Assembly (NCBI GenBank): GCA_963082875.1
Contig: OY720100.1
Coordinates: 13,354,591-13,418,590, forward strand
Length of the DNA stretch: 64,000 nt
Reading direction: 5' to 3'
From: Corella eumyota
Lineage: Eukaryota > Chordata > Ascidiacea > Phlebobranchia > Corellidae
Part shown: one piece after another, positions 45,401 to 63,849 of the stretch
Layout of the letters: the number at the start of each line of letters is the position of its first letter
How positions within the stretch are numbered: position 1 is the stretch's first letter
Translations under genes and position numbers: made by a program
Notes under the pieces: generated by a model
Databases searched by the model: none
Seen by the model: only the letters and a program-made list of their open reading frames with translations
What the model was told of the DNA's origin: nothing

Positions 45401-48400
45401 ATAAACTTAAAATTGTGTTAACCTAATTTAATGTAGTTAGTCGTTGTGTAATCTTTTATTGTGTTATTAGCTTGAACTTTTGATGTTTGAATAAGACCGT
45501 TGCTTGTTACAGCTTTATGAAATGGCACTAAAAAAATAAACAAATTTTTAAATCTAAGAAATTTTAATAAATTTTTTTTTACAAAATTTAGAAAAAAATG
45601 TTTTTTTTTTCAATTTTAAAAAAAAAAATTTTAATAAGAAATGTAACCACTTATTGTTTACCTTGGCCTGGTAGTGCAGGTTTAATCCCAGCTATATTAG
45701 GATGATATATTTCATGTGTTACATAACGAAGTTTTGCTGGGCCGGAATTTTGAACATTTTCTACAACACTAAAACAAAAAAACAATCACACATATTATAA
45801 AATAAATTATAAACTTTTCAAAAATATTCAACATTGTTAAAAAAATTAATTAAAAAAAATACTTTTTGTGCAGTATAAAAAAAATACTAGTTAAGTGACT
45901 GCCTTATGGACTAGATTTTGTAATATGTCATAAATATATTTGTCTTATGTAATTTACTCAAGCTTTAAGCATCTTTTTCTACTTTAAAAGTCTATAAATT
46001 GGTCATATTTATATGTCCACTAAGCACATTTATAGATTAAAGAATATTTAAGAAATTTGAAAATAAAGAAGTCCACTTACCCATGCTCTGATGTTTTCAA
46101 TTGCCGCTGTTGGGGTTCTGCACCAAAGGTTAACTTTTTGTTGGGACTAAAAAAATTTAAAAAATAAAATTTTTTTTTTTAATTTTTAAGCAATAAAATG
46201 TTAAATTTTTTTATATTTAAAAAAGGCCTTTTCTTACTATCCATCTGTTGGTCTTGCTGGCCTCCTTAAAATGGTGGGTTTCGGTGACATGTTTGTTATA
46301 TGAGGGGGCCCACCGGGTTGGGTGGTGGTGACATGGGGCTGGTGCAGGGAACCGTGTTCTGCACCGGTGCTTACACGCTGTGATGGGACCACAGACTGAG
46401 GAACTTGACCTAAAAAATTTTTTTAGTATTTTATTTAAATTTAAAAAAAAATCTTTTTTTATTTAAAGAATTAACCAAATAAAAGAAAAAAAAAGAAAAA
46501 ATTAAATTTTTTTCACTAAAAATCTTTTGTATAATATATTTGAATTTTATCTACATAATTTTTTTTTCTTTTAAGTCAATTAGTTATAAGTTACCTTGTG
46601 AGTACGAAGGAATACTGGTTTGGGTATTTCCCCTAGGTGGTTCCATCACCAAAACTGCCGATGGAATCCTAATTGAGGTTCCAATTGGAGTGGTCACTAA
46701 AAATATAATTATCAGTTAAAAATAGTAAAATAACAGAACCAAGATTTACATAAAATTCTGTATTTTTTTGTGCTAGCATTAAATACAATATTAAAGCAAC
46801 AGTCTTGTATATAATTTTACAATATATATAATTTTGTTAGTTGTTATAATTCCTTCTACCTTATTTCATTTTTTAACTTTTAAACTTATTAATTATGTTA
46901 GTGTTAACAAAACTAGTCTTGTTAAAAAATTTTAACTGATATTTTAACCTATATTTACCCACGCATTTTTTTATAATTTTTGGAGGTATATACTTTTTTT
47001 TACCATAAAGTTGGCTTTAAAAAAAATATTGTAAAATTACATTTTCATTTTCTATTATTACAATAAACTGTATACATTTTTTGTACCCTGTTATTTTTCA
47101 CTGAAAATTATATATTTTCATACCTGGTACGTTTATTGTAGGTCTAATAGTTGTTCCTTGATAAGTGGAAGGATTAGCTGCGTAAGTAGAGGAGTTTAGG
47201 TTAAGAGGGTTTGGCCAATACATCATTGGCATAACTGGCTGACTGGTTGCCTACAAAAATAAACAACGATTTTGTGGTCATGAAATTATAATGAAAGGTA
47301 AAAAAAAGGGCTGGGAAAAATAAAATATTCAGAATTATGTTGAGAATTGACTCAAATTCTTTGCTAACTAGGTATTTTGATGAAAATTATTCAATTCCTA
47401 AATCTAGAATTTAGAATATAATAAAAAATTCTATGTCTGTGGCAAGACTCAAACCTCAGACCTCTTGAAAAAGAAAAAAATCAGGTTTTTAAAGGACAGC
47501 TACCAAATTACAGGTATACACAAAAAATTGACCATTAAAAAGTTTGAAAAAAAATCAAAGATTAATTTCACATACCCTTGTTGTAGTCAGTGACGTCACT
47601 GTTGTTGGCATGGCAATAGAAGATTGTGTGGTGGTCACTGCGATGCTGAGAGGTTGGCGTGACGACGAAGTTAGTTGATGGAGGTCAGTTGTTCGAACGT
47701 GGGCTGATATTCCGCTCACAGAGGGCTGAAGAGTGTGAATTCTCGTAGCCTGATAAATAGCACATAATATAACACCTTATTTATTGTTTTTATTATATAG
47801 GATGTGCTAAAAGGACAGTTAAACAACCTAAAGTTGCAGGCTATTTATAAAGCTTTAATTGTGAATAAGGTGACATTAGTGAGCCTTAAACTAAAAACCT
47901 TTTGCCTGGTAGTCAGATGCTATAACTGGTTTACAACACTACCTGACTACCAAATTATGCCTAAAATTGTAAGAAAAATCTATATATACAAAAAGCATAA
48001 AGGACAATGTACAATATACATCATATCTATTTTTAATAATAAAGTAATGTATTATAACTTAATGATAAAAAGATTATGATAAGTGATTTAATAGAATCTA
48101 CTTATACAAATTTTGTGTAGTATTCTTGAACACAATTTACTTTATATTTACCTTAATAAATTTCTATTATTTGTAAAGGGAACTTCTGACTATAGATACC
48201 ATGTATTTTACATTAAAGCGAATGTATAATTTAAACTTAAACCAAAATAAAAAAAAAATTAACTTTTTGTCTAACCTGCTGTGGGTAGACTTTAGAAAAA
48301 GGTAGAGGAACGTTAGTTGTAGCGATAGATGTAATTGGAGCAAGTCTAATAGCAGGAGCAGAGTAAGTAAATGCTGTCACTGATGTTACTACTGTGGAGG

Positions 48401-51033
48401 TTGCACTCGTAACATTTCGACCTTGTCAAAAAAGAAAATATTAATAAAAAAATATTTAGCAACTTTTTAGTGAAAAATAAAAAAGTTTTTTTTTTATTGG
48501 AAAAACCTTATGGAAGGCCTCTTTTCTTGTGGTATGTGAATTATTTAAGGGACTTAACACAATTTAAAACCCAAAACCACTTAATTGATGTTTAGTATGT
48601 GCACTTAAATAGTTTGAATCAATTTAAAATTAAAAAAACTTGGAAAAACTTTGTTTTTATCAAAAAAAAATTATTTCTAAAATATAAATATTTACTTGAC
48701 ACAGCTGGTACCACGCTAAAAGATGCAGGTACAGCCCCCACCACCATTCTCTTCTGGGGTAACACTTTTGGGGTGAAACTACTAGTTGAAGTGGAAGATA
48801 ATGGGGCTAGATACATCGATTTACCCCCTTTATAAAAATAATTAAAAATTATTTAAAAAAAAATAAAACAAATTTCAGTAAAATTTTAAAAATATAAAAA
48901 TTTTGAAAGTAGTAAAAATTTAACAAAAAATAGGTTTTATTTAATAAATAAAAAACTAATTAAATATAAAAATATTTAAAGATGGATGTTTGCAGCATTT
49001 TGTTTACAATATTTAAAATTCTTTAAATTCCTACCTGTAGCCAAATTAGTTCTGTCAGCAGGGTTGTGTAAATAATCCGGCTGATGATTCGGTTTTGCAG
49101 GCACGCTTATGCTTATAGTTGTGGTTGGCTGGTGCACTACATGACTTGACCTATATTTAAAAAAAATAAAAGAAAAAAAATTTAGAATTTTTTAGTATGC
49201 TAGGCTACGAAACAGTATTTTAGACCTTAGTTTTAAGTCATTTACCTTCTGTTAACGTCAGAATTAGATGAACTTGTCATTGAAACAGTTGTTCTATTAG
49301 CAGGTGGTGCAGTAAGAGGGCGTACCTAAAAATAAGAAGTTTCAAATTAAAAAATTAAGTAATAAAAATTGGCCCAAAATGCTGTAAAATTATTAAGCAA
49401 ATTTAATAGCCCCTCAATTTATCAGTTTATTCAAAAAACATTTCTAAAAATAAAATCTCCAGTAACATTTCTAAAAATAATAACCTTATCAGCTTTATGT
49501 AAACAAGAATTTTAACATCAATATGTCATTAACAAAATAAAGTAGCAATTTTAAAAGGCCTACTAGTACTCTTGATGTAGCAAAGGCAACTGAAGATTTA
49601 TGGCCAGTGCTACTGGTTGAAATATTGCTTGGAATGTGGTAAGAAGGCAATGAATGGTAAACCTAAAACAAAATAATAATAAAAAATAAATAAATTTAAA
49701 AAAGCAGGCAAATAAAAGGGTTCCTTTAGGTGCTTATTTAAAAAAAATAAAAAGCATTATTACATTTGTCAGATTTTTTTTAAGAGTGTGTTTAAAATTT
49801 TTTTTTTTTTTTTTTACAAAAAAAAAATATTAATTCAACAACATAGGAAATCAAGTCACGGTCTTGTTTATTTAATAAAGTCGAGTCAATACACTATGCA
49901 ATATTTGCGTAAGTGTTTGCTTACCGGTGGAGGGTAAGTTGTTGGTAGTTTTATAGGAGCAGGAGTTCGTAGCCCTGGGGCCATAAAAACATGTTGAGCA
50001 GCAGCCTAAAATTAAAATTAAGATTAAAAATAGGAAGGTCAGTTTTTTTATTGAATATGCATTAGAACTAGGAGGACTTAATGTATGCCACTTTTGCCTA
50101 GACAAAAACTAAAAAACAGGTCTAAATATTATCCAAAACTGCCAAAGCAAAAAAGGTAAATTTTAAAAAGCATATTCAGGAATATATAGTATTTAAATCC
50201 AAAGTTAAAATTATTTTTACAGTTTAGGTAAAATAGTCATAAGTGGAATACCAAATAAATTGGGGAGCTAAAGTTCTAATACATTAAAGGCAACATAGAA
50301 AAATTAAAATGACAAACTCAACATTTTAAATTCTAAAATTTTAGAATACAAAAAATAAAACCTTACCTTTGCAGGTTTTACAGATGTCTGAATAATAGCA
50401 GTTTGTCCGGGAACAGTTTTAGCTAAATATCCACCACCGGGGTCGCCGAGTGCAGTTGCAGTAGTGACCTGGGTCAGCCTCGGGACCATTTGGGATGGGA
50501 CAGAAACCGAAGGTCGAGCGTTTATAGGAAGCTGTTGCACCCCAAACGTTTTAGCTGGGTGTGTCGATCGAGACGTTACCACTTGGGGGATTTTCGGGGC
50601 CATTGGCTTTTGCGGCATGGCAACTGTTACGGTGTTAGCCGAACTAATCGGCGGACTTGAACTTTGCAACTTTCCACGAGTGTTTAGATCCTAAAAAAAT
50701 TAAAATTTTATTGTTGGTTAAAAATATTTGAATGTCTGATTGAAATGTAAATGTTAGACTGCACTTTTTACTAATCAGCTTAAAAGATATGATTATGCCT
50801 AGTTATAAAAATGTATATAACCAAAGAAAAAATAAGTTGCTTACCGATGGAGTGGACAAAGTTGTTGCTACTTGAAAAGGTTTGTTTACAACAGGTTGAA
50901 ACACAATTTGAGGTGTCAGCTTTTCTGTCGCACTGGATACCACAACACCGACGTTGTGGACAGAGTAAGATGTGGGGCCGATAGGGATAGATACTGGGGT
51001 CACAGCTGGGGCCGATGTGTTGTTAACAGCCAT
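42480..51033 (-). CDS. SAP130: SAP130, Sin3-histone deacetylase complex subunit
   Basis: Twenty-three exons join in phase to about 1210 residues: 50845-51033, 50367-50690, 49925-50005, 49570-49662, 49246-49325, 49035-49150, 48696-48827, 48276-48421, 47576-47749, 47124-47250, 46595-46696, 46238-46409, 46081-46146, 45662-45768, 45423-45527, 45099-45224, 44493-45014, 44277-44387, 43850-44000, 43627-43730, 43341-43435, 42934-43263, 42480-42659. Diagnostic matches to human SAP130 are LSPRKKPRKQTHII (human ASPRKKPRKQQHVI), EYTDEEGVRYVHVR (human EYIDEEGVRYVPVR), HYSDVKVK, and the last exon NMQRCNVMQEQLTEAKTSLL (human NMQRCKLVMDQISEARDSML). The first two thirds are Ser/Thr/Pro/Val-rich and disordered, as in human. 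The conserved C-terminus binds Sin3A/HDAC. The protein ends in a basic KKKK tail. Human is 1048 residues. Exon 4 has a second possible donor at 49564 (+2 residues). Confidence 0.93.
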
Positions 51034-55863
<4,830 letters not shown>

Positions 55864-57277
55864 AGTTAAATACTCATAAAGAGAAGATAGATTTGCATCT
55901 TTGCATGTAACCGTCGAATTGGATAAAATATATTCAAATAGTACTTTAAAAAGCATGAATGTATATGTGTTGAGTGTAGTGTAATTAGATGGTGCTTTGC
56001 CGTGTGTTTTATTAATTAGATTTTCTTTTAGTACTACCGACATTACAAAGTATTTCTGTTTAACGAATTTGTTCCATATACTGTGACTTTCAAAATCAAA
56101 TAAAATGCATGGTTGCATATATTTTTGTTGATTTAAAAAAACACAAATTGATTAAGTGGTATTTATAGATAACATATATTGCCCTAATACATAAAAAAAT
56201 GTTCCAAATAAAAAAAATTAAGAATAAGCTAAAATTAAAGAAAAATGCTCGGTACTGAAGTATTTATTTTAATTTAACTTAATTAATTATTTATCGTACC
56301 CTAATAATGTTTTGTTTTATTTTCTTTTATCTAATGTTTTTTCTAATTTGTTTTTTTTTAATGTGCAATTAATGACTTATATTAATTTCTTGCTTTTCAA
56401 ATATCTTTTATTTTATTTATGCTCTGAGTTGTTTACATTAGATGTTATTACCAAATAGTAACAGACCTAAAAAATTCTAATAACCCCAAAAAATATTATA
56501 TATCTTAATAAAAATTGAATTAAACATAAGAGATAGAATGTAAAGTACAACAAATCAGTGAAAAGTTGTTTGTGCTATAATTTATTTGATTTACATTTTA
56601 CATATACAGAACGGATTGAATGTTATTGATTAAGCGTTCTGAACTTTAAATTAAAACAACACTGTAAAATGTCTTGATTGAATTTTTTTAAAGCTATAGA
56701 TTAAGATTTTTTTTAATTAACAATAATAACAGAGAAATGCTATTTATTCGACTAGACCACACCACATAAAATACAGAAAAGTTTAAATAAAAGCAAAGTT
56801 TAATATTGTCAGGTTTAAGCTTAGTTTTAAAAAACCACTATGCTGAAGTGGTGACTCTAAAAGCAAAATAAATAACAGAGGGACTGTTTGGCACTGCAAA
56901 GGAAAATTTAATGTTTAAAAACAAAAATTAATATACCTTGACCCTTATTAGGAATGTGACAAAAGTTATATATACTCAACCTTACCCAATATGTTTGGGT
57001 TGCTTTTCATAAATTTTTTTGTGTTAAGTTATTTTGGCAGTAAGTCACAAATAACATTGACACTAGACGTTTTTTAAAGTAAGGAGGCAGAAAAAAAATC
57101 CCATATTATTACCAAACAATAAAAAGTATGTATATACACAATCATAGTCAAAAAACGATCAATAAAACAAAAATAAAGGTAAGCTGAATTTTCTAAAACA
57201 ACACATCTTCATTTTCTGAACTGATTCTTCCCATGACTAAAGATGTATTTATCTAAAATTTGATATCTTAGGCCTTT
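55864..57277. other. convergent 3' regions of KLC and PSME3
   Basis: KLC (+) and PSME3 (-) converge here. AATAAA at 56099-56104 should end KLC, 236 bp after its stop. The rest is AT-rich with several TTTATT words (minus-strand AATAAA) that could end PSME3. No other gene. Confidence 0.55.
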
Positions 57278-58060
57278 TTAATACATTCCGTCAATATTCA
57301 CATTTCTTGGTTTCTTAATTTTTTCAATGTTTTTAATAATCATGTCATGGAGAACGGAATAGTGATTTCGTAATTCTGATGCAATCAAGCGTAAACTAAG
57401 AAACTCCTTTTCGTCGAGTTCAGTGATGAACTGTCTGTAATCTCCAACATGTGGATACTTTGCTGCTTTTGCAACTATTTGGCCTCGGGTAAAGAAATAC
57501 TTTGAAATTTGGTCTAAAAATGAAGCACTTTCGCTTTCCACTTGCCGTAACTCAGATAAAGTTTCTTCTTGGATAGAGACGCCAAAATTATTACCATCTT
57601 CTATTTTAGGGATTAGTAACGTAACCCACATTCTAACGGTGTTGCATTTTTCTACCAAAAGTCGAATCTCAGGCTTAAGAATATTAATAATTTTAAGAAG
57701 ATGGACATTACATGGTACAGAGCCATGTGTAAATTCAAAGACTTTTGATCCTAAACATTTAGAATGGCAAGTTAAATCGCCATGGTTATCATCATCTGCT
57801 ATTTTTCGTTTCTTGCTTGCAGTTAAGTCATTTTTCGTGTGATTGTTCAGAATTGGTTCCGGAATGGGTAAATTTACCTTAACGACAATATTCGCAGTTT
57901 TATCTAGTTGCATGTAATCTTCCTTAAGCATCGTGTCCAGCTCAATACATTTTTTGGGGAAGTAGTTCATGACCAACTCTTCTGCTTCCTTCGAAATATT
58001 CTCTTTGAATGACTTTATTTTTTCACGCAGCTCTTTGTCTTTAATATTTTTTAAATCCAT
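57278..58060 (-). CDS. PSME3: proteasome activator PA28-gamma (REG-gamma)
   Basis: One uninterrupted frame of 260 residues, the normal length for PSME3 (human 254). Near-identical stretches include KPEIRLLVEKCNTVRMWVTL, LLIPKIEDGNNFGVSIQEET (the activation loop), AKYPHVGDYR and LDEKEFLSLRLIASELRN; the C-terminus is VNIDGMY against human NAETLY. The protein forms a heptameric nuclear cap that opens the 20S proteasome for ubiquitin-independent degradation. A nuclear signal, KKRKI, lies in the homologue-specific insert as in REG-gamma. Vertebrate PSME3 has about 11 exons; this copy has none in the coding region. Codons and conservation look normal, so it is not a pseudogene. Confidence 0.95.
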   Translation of the reverse strand: MDLKNIKDKELREKIKSFKENISKEAEELVMNYFPKKCIELDTMLKEDYMQLDKTANIVVKVNLPIPEPILNNHTKNDLTASKKRKIADDDNHGDLTCHSKCLGSKVFEFTHGSVPCNVHLLKIINILKPEIRLLVEKCNTVRMWVTLLIPKIEDGNNFGVSIQEETLSELRQVESESASFLDQISKYFFTRGQIVAKAAKYPHVGDYRQFITELDEKEFLSLRLIASELRNHYSVLHDMIIKNIEKIKKPRNVNIDGMY

Positions 58061-59276
58061 CTCTTAACCTTATATTTATATACTTTAAAATAGAAATAAC
58101 TTATTTGAAATAAACCTTTAAGATAAGACTAGGTTATCATTATGAGTGAAAGCAATAAAGTAAAAACGTTTGTTTATTAATAAGAAAAAACTAAAAATAG
58201 AAGTGAAACTTGTTTTATTCTGGTTTTCTTTGAAACTCGTGTTTTGTCTGCATTCTAGCCAATTCAACTTCAATAATGACTAACAACAAAATATTTTTAC
58301 AATTGATAGCTTTTTATAGCCTTTATATGTAATAAAAAAATATTATATTATCTTACATGCCGCGTTTTTAACCGCGTGTAATTGTATTTCGATCGATTCG
58401 AGGCCTCTACCTCCCACCCGCGGTGATTGATAACAGAATAAATATTTACTTATTGCAGCAATAAAAAAAGATAAACTATTGTTAATTATTTTATTCTTTA
58501 GATAACAAAAGTTTGTAGTAATTATTTAAATTTTATTTTCTTAAAATGTTGTACTTATAAAAAATATTTAAGTTTATTTGGAAACACTTAAAATATTTTA
58601 AATTTCGTGGAACATGTGTTCATTCTTGAGAAACTTTGTAGCGAAGAGTTTATTTAATTATTTAAACTAAGAAAAGTTTTGGATAACTGTCCTTTAACCT
58701 AAATACTAATTAGACAATTGACAAAGTAAGCCATTTTATCAACAACAGAACAATATATTTATTTTTTAATTTTTAAAAAGAAATTAACCAAAATTTAGTT
58801 TAAAAAAATGTTGTTTTTAAAATTTTGTTGTTGTGGAGATGTCCATTTCGTCAAAAGTTTTTTAGTTATGTAAGCAAATATTGTTATATGGTATTTGACC
58901 TTGTTATAAGATAATGTGATTTTTAAAAGTACTTTTAAATGATGATTTGCTAACCTTTTTTATTCCATAAAGGTAATTTTTTACTTTGGTCTTAAATCAA
59001 AAAAATCTAGTTAACTTTTATCTTGCTAATTGAATTTTTTTTATGTAGCCTTAGTCTATGCAACAAAATATTATCCTAATACAGATATACTTTAATTTAA
59101 TTCTATTATGACAAATTCAATTTTAAGAATTGCTATACAAATGAAGACTTCTACTGATCCAGCTATGCATAAAACATTTGGTTAATAGTATAAACATTTA
59201 GTGGTAAATTCAAATATCTACATTAAGACAATTTAAAAAGTCTTTTTTTAACTTCTTAACACAGTTTAAACATTCT
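58061..59276. other. intergenic, no gene seen
   Basis: Upstream of PSME3 and downstream of the adhesion GPCR (both -). AT-rich apart from a GC-richer spot near 58380-58430 (CGATCGATTCGAGG, CCACCCGCGG), probably part of the PSME3 promoter. No coding sequence. Confidence 0.45.
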
Positions 59277-62200
59277 TCAAGCCTTGCTTGGATTTGTGGA
59301 GAGTGTGTTTTGTCTACTTTCTCCATTCGCGGATGTGGTTTTGCCGTAGTTTTTGAAATTTGTATCCTTTGCACCGGCACTTGATATGTACTTGTTAACA
59401 GGCGCACCTTTTTTTCTACCAAATCTCTGTCCCCATTCATTTTTCACATCACTATTTCGGACACAATGCAGCAGAAATATAAATACACCCTGAAAGATTT
59501 ACAATTTCAACCTTTAGTTTAATTAGTAAATCATAGCTTAAGATGACCCAATAGTTATGGTGTTGTGTAAGTAACATTTTTATTTATAATGTTAAAATCA
59601 GCTTTTATAGGCTAAACTACTAAACAATTTATAAAGCATTGTTTCAACATCATGCCTACCTGCAAAGAAGCAAATACTGTGAACAGCCAGCTTATCGTGA
59701 AGAAAAATGTCACAGTATCAGAAAGAATCATGAAATATCCAACCACCCAAATTAAACCCAAAGAACAGAAGATTGTTATGGCAATAACCAAGTGTTCTCT
59801 TATGCCTCTCTGTGAGTTTCTTGAAGAACTGACCTGTAAAAGGTAAGGCTGTAGATTTTCTAACCATAGAAATTGATTGGTAAAAAATTGTCATACCTTT
59901 TTTCGATTCCATGTGACGTTTCGCACCACCAAAAAGAACATGACTGCATTAAAAATAATTATAAGTCCAAAGGGAAGAAGAAATGCAAAGTACAGGGAGT
60001 AACTATGAAGCCAACAAAGATTTTCCGCCAGTAAAGCAGAAGTTGCAACTGGAGCAGCTATTTATAAAACATTAAATATTATTAAAGCAATTTTTGTTTA
60101 AAAATAATTGTTTTTGTCTTGCCATGTTGGATTAGGAAAAAATGCTGTAGGTAAATTTTTAAGGTCATATAAAATATTATCGTTTGTTACATAACATCCA
60201 GCTACAATTGATATATTACATAGATATGATGGAGGCTTATGCAGCACAAAATAAATAAAAGGCAGGTTTGTCAAACCTTTTTGATAAATTGGAGGATCTT
60301 GGCTTGGTTTTGAGAGTACAAGTGCAATAATTGCATTTATAACTACAATTACTAAAGGAGTCAGGTATCCAAAGGTAGTAGCAATCCTCATGTAATTTGA
60401 ACTCCAAACTCGATCGAAAATCTTTAAAAAAAAGGTAATTAATTTTTATTATTTTGTTTAACATTGACATTTGAAAATAAATAGGAACTGTATTTTGAGT
60501 ATATTCAGTTTTTAATCAGGATTTTTTTTTAATAATTACCTTGACAAGTGACTTGTATAAAGTGTAAGCGTATACTGCCATCCAGCACATTGTTGAAAGT
60601 AGAAAATATTGAAGTAACATTGTTGCAATAATGCATCCAATAGTACTATCTCTCTTATCAATTCCAGCCAAAAATACAATATACACGCAAATAAGGTTTA
60701 GGCAAATGTGTATATTCACTTTGCTGGATCTTTTCTGTAGTATTTTTCTAAAATAAGAATGGTGTAAAAAGTCATTTACAAAATTTTTAATACTTTAAAC
60801 ACAAATCCCTTTCTTTTAAAAAATGTTAAAAGTAGAATAATATTTACTTTGGTACACTTAGTGCAACTACAGTTAGAGCTAAGCACACAATTGATACACT
60901 ACATCCAACTTTTGATGCAACAGATAAAGCAACATTTGCTGGAACTCTATAGACATTCTAAAAGGTTAAATAAACAAATTAGTTATCAACTTAATTGGGT
61001 ATACTTTTGAGCTGTTTTACAAATATTTTAAAAACAATTTTTAAAATGGTTCACATAAATGTACTAAAACATTTGATTTTAAGAGATGTTATTTTTTACA
61101 TTTTTTTTATAAAATTTCAAGTTGTTCTTACAAATATTAGTGCAAAGTTTGTCAAATGGGTGCATCTGCATTCAGCTGGGTTTGTTCCCTCAACTAAAAA
61201 GCAACCTTCTGATGACCAATCATTTATAGTAAAATCCCATGAAACACAAGTTTGGTTGAAGTAATCGTCCTAAAATTTAACAAATATTGGTAAAAAATTT
61301 TAATATATTTTAAAAATCAATAAATTTGTATAAAATTGAAACTTTTCCATTTTTAAATCTTGGTACCTACCTTGAAACTATCTTCAGTTGACCTTTTTCC
61401 CGGGGTTGCAGTTATGCCTCTGTGACTTATTATTACAGGCTCAGTTAAACCTGTTATTTGTTGCTTAGCTATATCTGCCGATGCGACCTAAACATTATTA
61501 AATCTATAGACACGAACACAACAAAATAGCATTGTAAAATACTGCGGTACACATTAAATTTATGCGATTAAGGTTAAAAATAGGATTGTTATATTTTTCA
61601 ACTGCTTATGTCATTAAGTCATGAAAACCAGTTTTAGATATGATTAAGCTAGGCATTAACAGATAGCTTCATAACACATTAACAAAAACATTATTTTACA
61701 AAAATATATAAAACCTATTGCTGTAGGTTGATTTAAAAAATATTTATGAAAAAAATATTAAATTATGACCATCAAGCACTATTAAAATACAGATTTTTAA
61801 CTTTTATTTACCCAGTCAGTTTCATCTTGACTTGGAAACAAGGTACTCATCCTGTACAGTAAAAACACGTTTCGCACAATACTTTGATCCAAAAAGTGAC
61901 TTTGAACACCTTGATTTTGCAAGGTTCGAGCCATTTCCAGTGCTTCAGCAGGAATGTCTATCGAAACCGGTTGAATTGTTTGACTGGAATTTGCAGAATA
62001 AACTGTCGCTTGAAATGCAACTGGCTGGGTCACATCATTCAAGTCAATAATCTAAGTTAAAAATGTTTTGTTAAAATTTTTTTTTTAAACGGAGAAATGT
62101 TTTAAATTTTTTTTAACTTTATTTCCCCTATTTCTTAAAATAGGTGCTAAACAATTTCATTTGCATACAACCCTTGGTATTTCTTATTATAATAAATTAC

Positions 62201-63755
62201 TGCTATTCACTCCTCAAAATTACTGCTATTCACTCCTCAAATACTTTAAAGACATGCCTGAAAAGACTTAAAAAAGGACTGCTGTCCAATTATGGGTTTG
62301 ACTTTTCAAGAAGAAAATATCAAGTTTTTGTTTGCTATTTTTAACATGTTAAAATTTAAAATAGAAAAGTTGTTCATAAATTTCCATACTAAATGAACAT
62401 CGAGATATAATAATTTAATATTTACTAATGCTATATTATTACCTCAGCAGCAATGTTCGGTGTCAAAACACGTAAATTTCGATTATCTATCTCAACTGCA
62501 AAACCAATATTGCTTAAGGATTGGACCAATGATGTAACTCTATCTGACAGAATCTGACTGACAGTTGTTGCCATAACTTGCTCCGAAATACGGTCTCCAA
62601 TTGCCACAATATGTTCATATAAAAATGATGACACCTTGAATTGTAAGTATTATTAGCCTAATGAAGTTTAATTAAACAGTGTATAACTTAACAGTAAATT
62701 GACTAAATTAAAACATAAAAAATATATTATTTTTTAAAAATTATTTTTTTTTTTTTGTTTCGATCAAGACCTTTTAGTTAACTGAAGTATTTACACAACG
62801 TGAATTAAAAATTTTAATTTTAATGTGCTATAAAGCATTACAACTTTCTTAATATAAAAAAATACAGCAATCACTTGAACTTACAGGTCGAGTATTACTA
62901 ATCTCTGAAACTGTCTCAACAAAGTTAATAGCCATAATGGTCTCTTCATTGGTAAGATTTCCAGAGTTTTCCTCTAAAAGATGACTTAGTAATCTGGATT
63001 GATCAATCAGAAAGCGACTTGAGTAATTAACTCCCCTTTCAACCTGTATTATTACAAAAAAACTGTCCTGTCTTTAAAATATATTCAATCGCATCAGGTA
63101 TAGGTAATCTTTGTATTTTGTTTTTTTTGCGTTGACTTTGGCAATTAGTTATTGGTTCCAAATGGCTAATAATTAATTTAAAAATTTTTTTTTTTTGACT
63201 TCAACAGTTTGTATGTTTTATAATTTATTACTTAGGTGTTCTACAACATAAAAGCAATATACACGGGACTACATATAAATCTAGCAAATAAAATTTACTT
63301 AAGTTTTGAATGCCCAATATTATTACCTGAGAGGTTATAGTAAATATTGTGTTATTGGTGCAATTAATTGCATCAAAAGTTTGAAGGTCAAAAAAGGCAA
63401 ATTCTGATGTAAAATCATTTTCTGGAGCTACACACCGAATTAAAGCAATTGGATACCCTAGATAAAAATAAAATATTTGTGATTTCTTTTTAAAGTAATG
63501 GTGTCAAAAAAAAAAACACAAAATTGACATCAAAAAATATTTTTATTTAATAACTTTGCTGAAAAATTATTAATCTATGTCTTTTTGGCCTTATTAAAGG
63601 CCTTTTAATTCTTGGTTTAAAACTTTAAATTATTTCATTTTTCAGTAGATTACCAGCTGGGCATCTTTGCTCAGAGTACGCCAACAAAAATGGAAGTGTG
63701 CGACCAAAAAAATATGTTTTGCCATCTTCAGTTATGTTTGCAGGTGCACATGAAC
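59277..63755 (-). CDS. adhesion G protein-coupled receptor (3' part; 5' end outside the window)
   Basis: Thirteen exons: 63654-63755, 63327-63457, 62885-63043, 62443-62634, 61812-62051, 61371-61487, 61132-61269, 60848-60957, 60540-60747, about 60220-60421, 59897-60057, 59660-59833, 59277-59489; about 715 residues. The first two exons are Cys-rich (EQRCPAG, IRCVAPEN, INCT) and may be a HormR-like domain. A GAIN domain follows, ending in a GPS: C..W, SSEGC and CRCTHLTNFALI. The cleavage tripeptide HLT is intact, so autoproteolysis and a tethered agonist TNFALI are expected. Seven membrane helices follow, including CWMAVYAYTLY (TM3), ENLCWLH (extracellular loop 2), IWVVGYFMI (TM6) and FASLQGVFIFLLHCV (TM7). 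TM6/7 resembles the ADGRG (GPR126/GPR64) group. The exon 10 donor is ambiguous (60277 or 60220); the choice changes loop 2 by 19 residues. Confidence 0.88.
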
Positions 63756-63849
63756 CTATTATAAATGGTAAAGAATAATAATTTGTTAGATTCTCATCAT
63801 TATAAACTTTTATATTTTACCAATTTTCTCTAGTTTAATACTTTTTTTT

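Noticed and set aside
47804-48079. 91-residue + strand frame
   Set aside because: It lies within a SAP130 intron and is a Lys/Ile-rich translation of AT-rich DNA.
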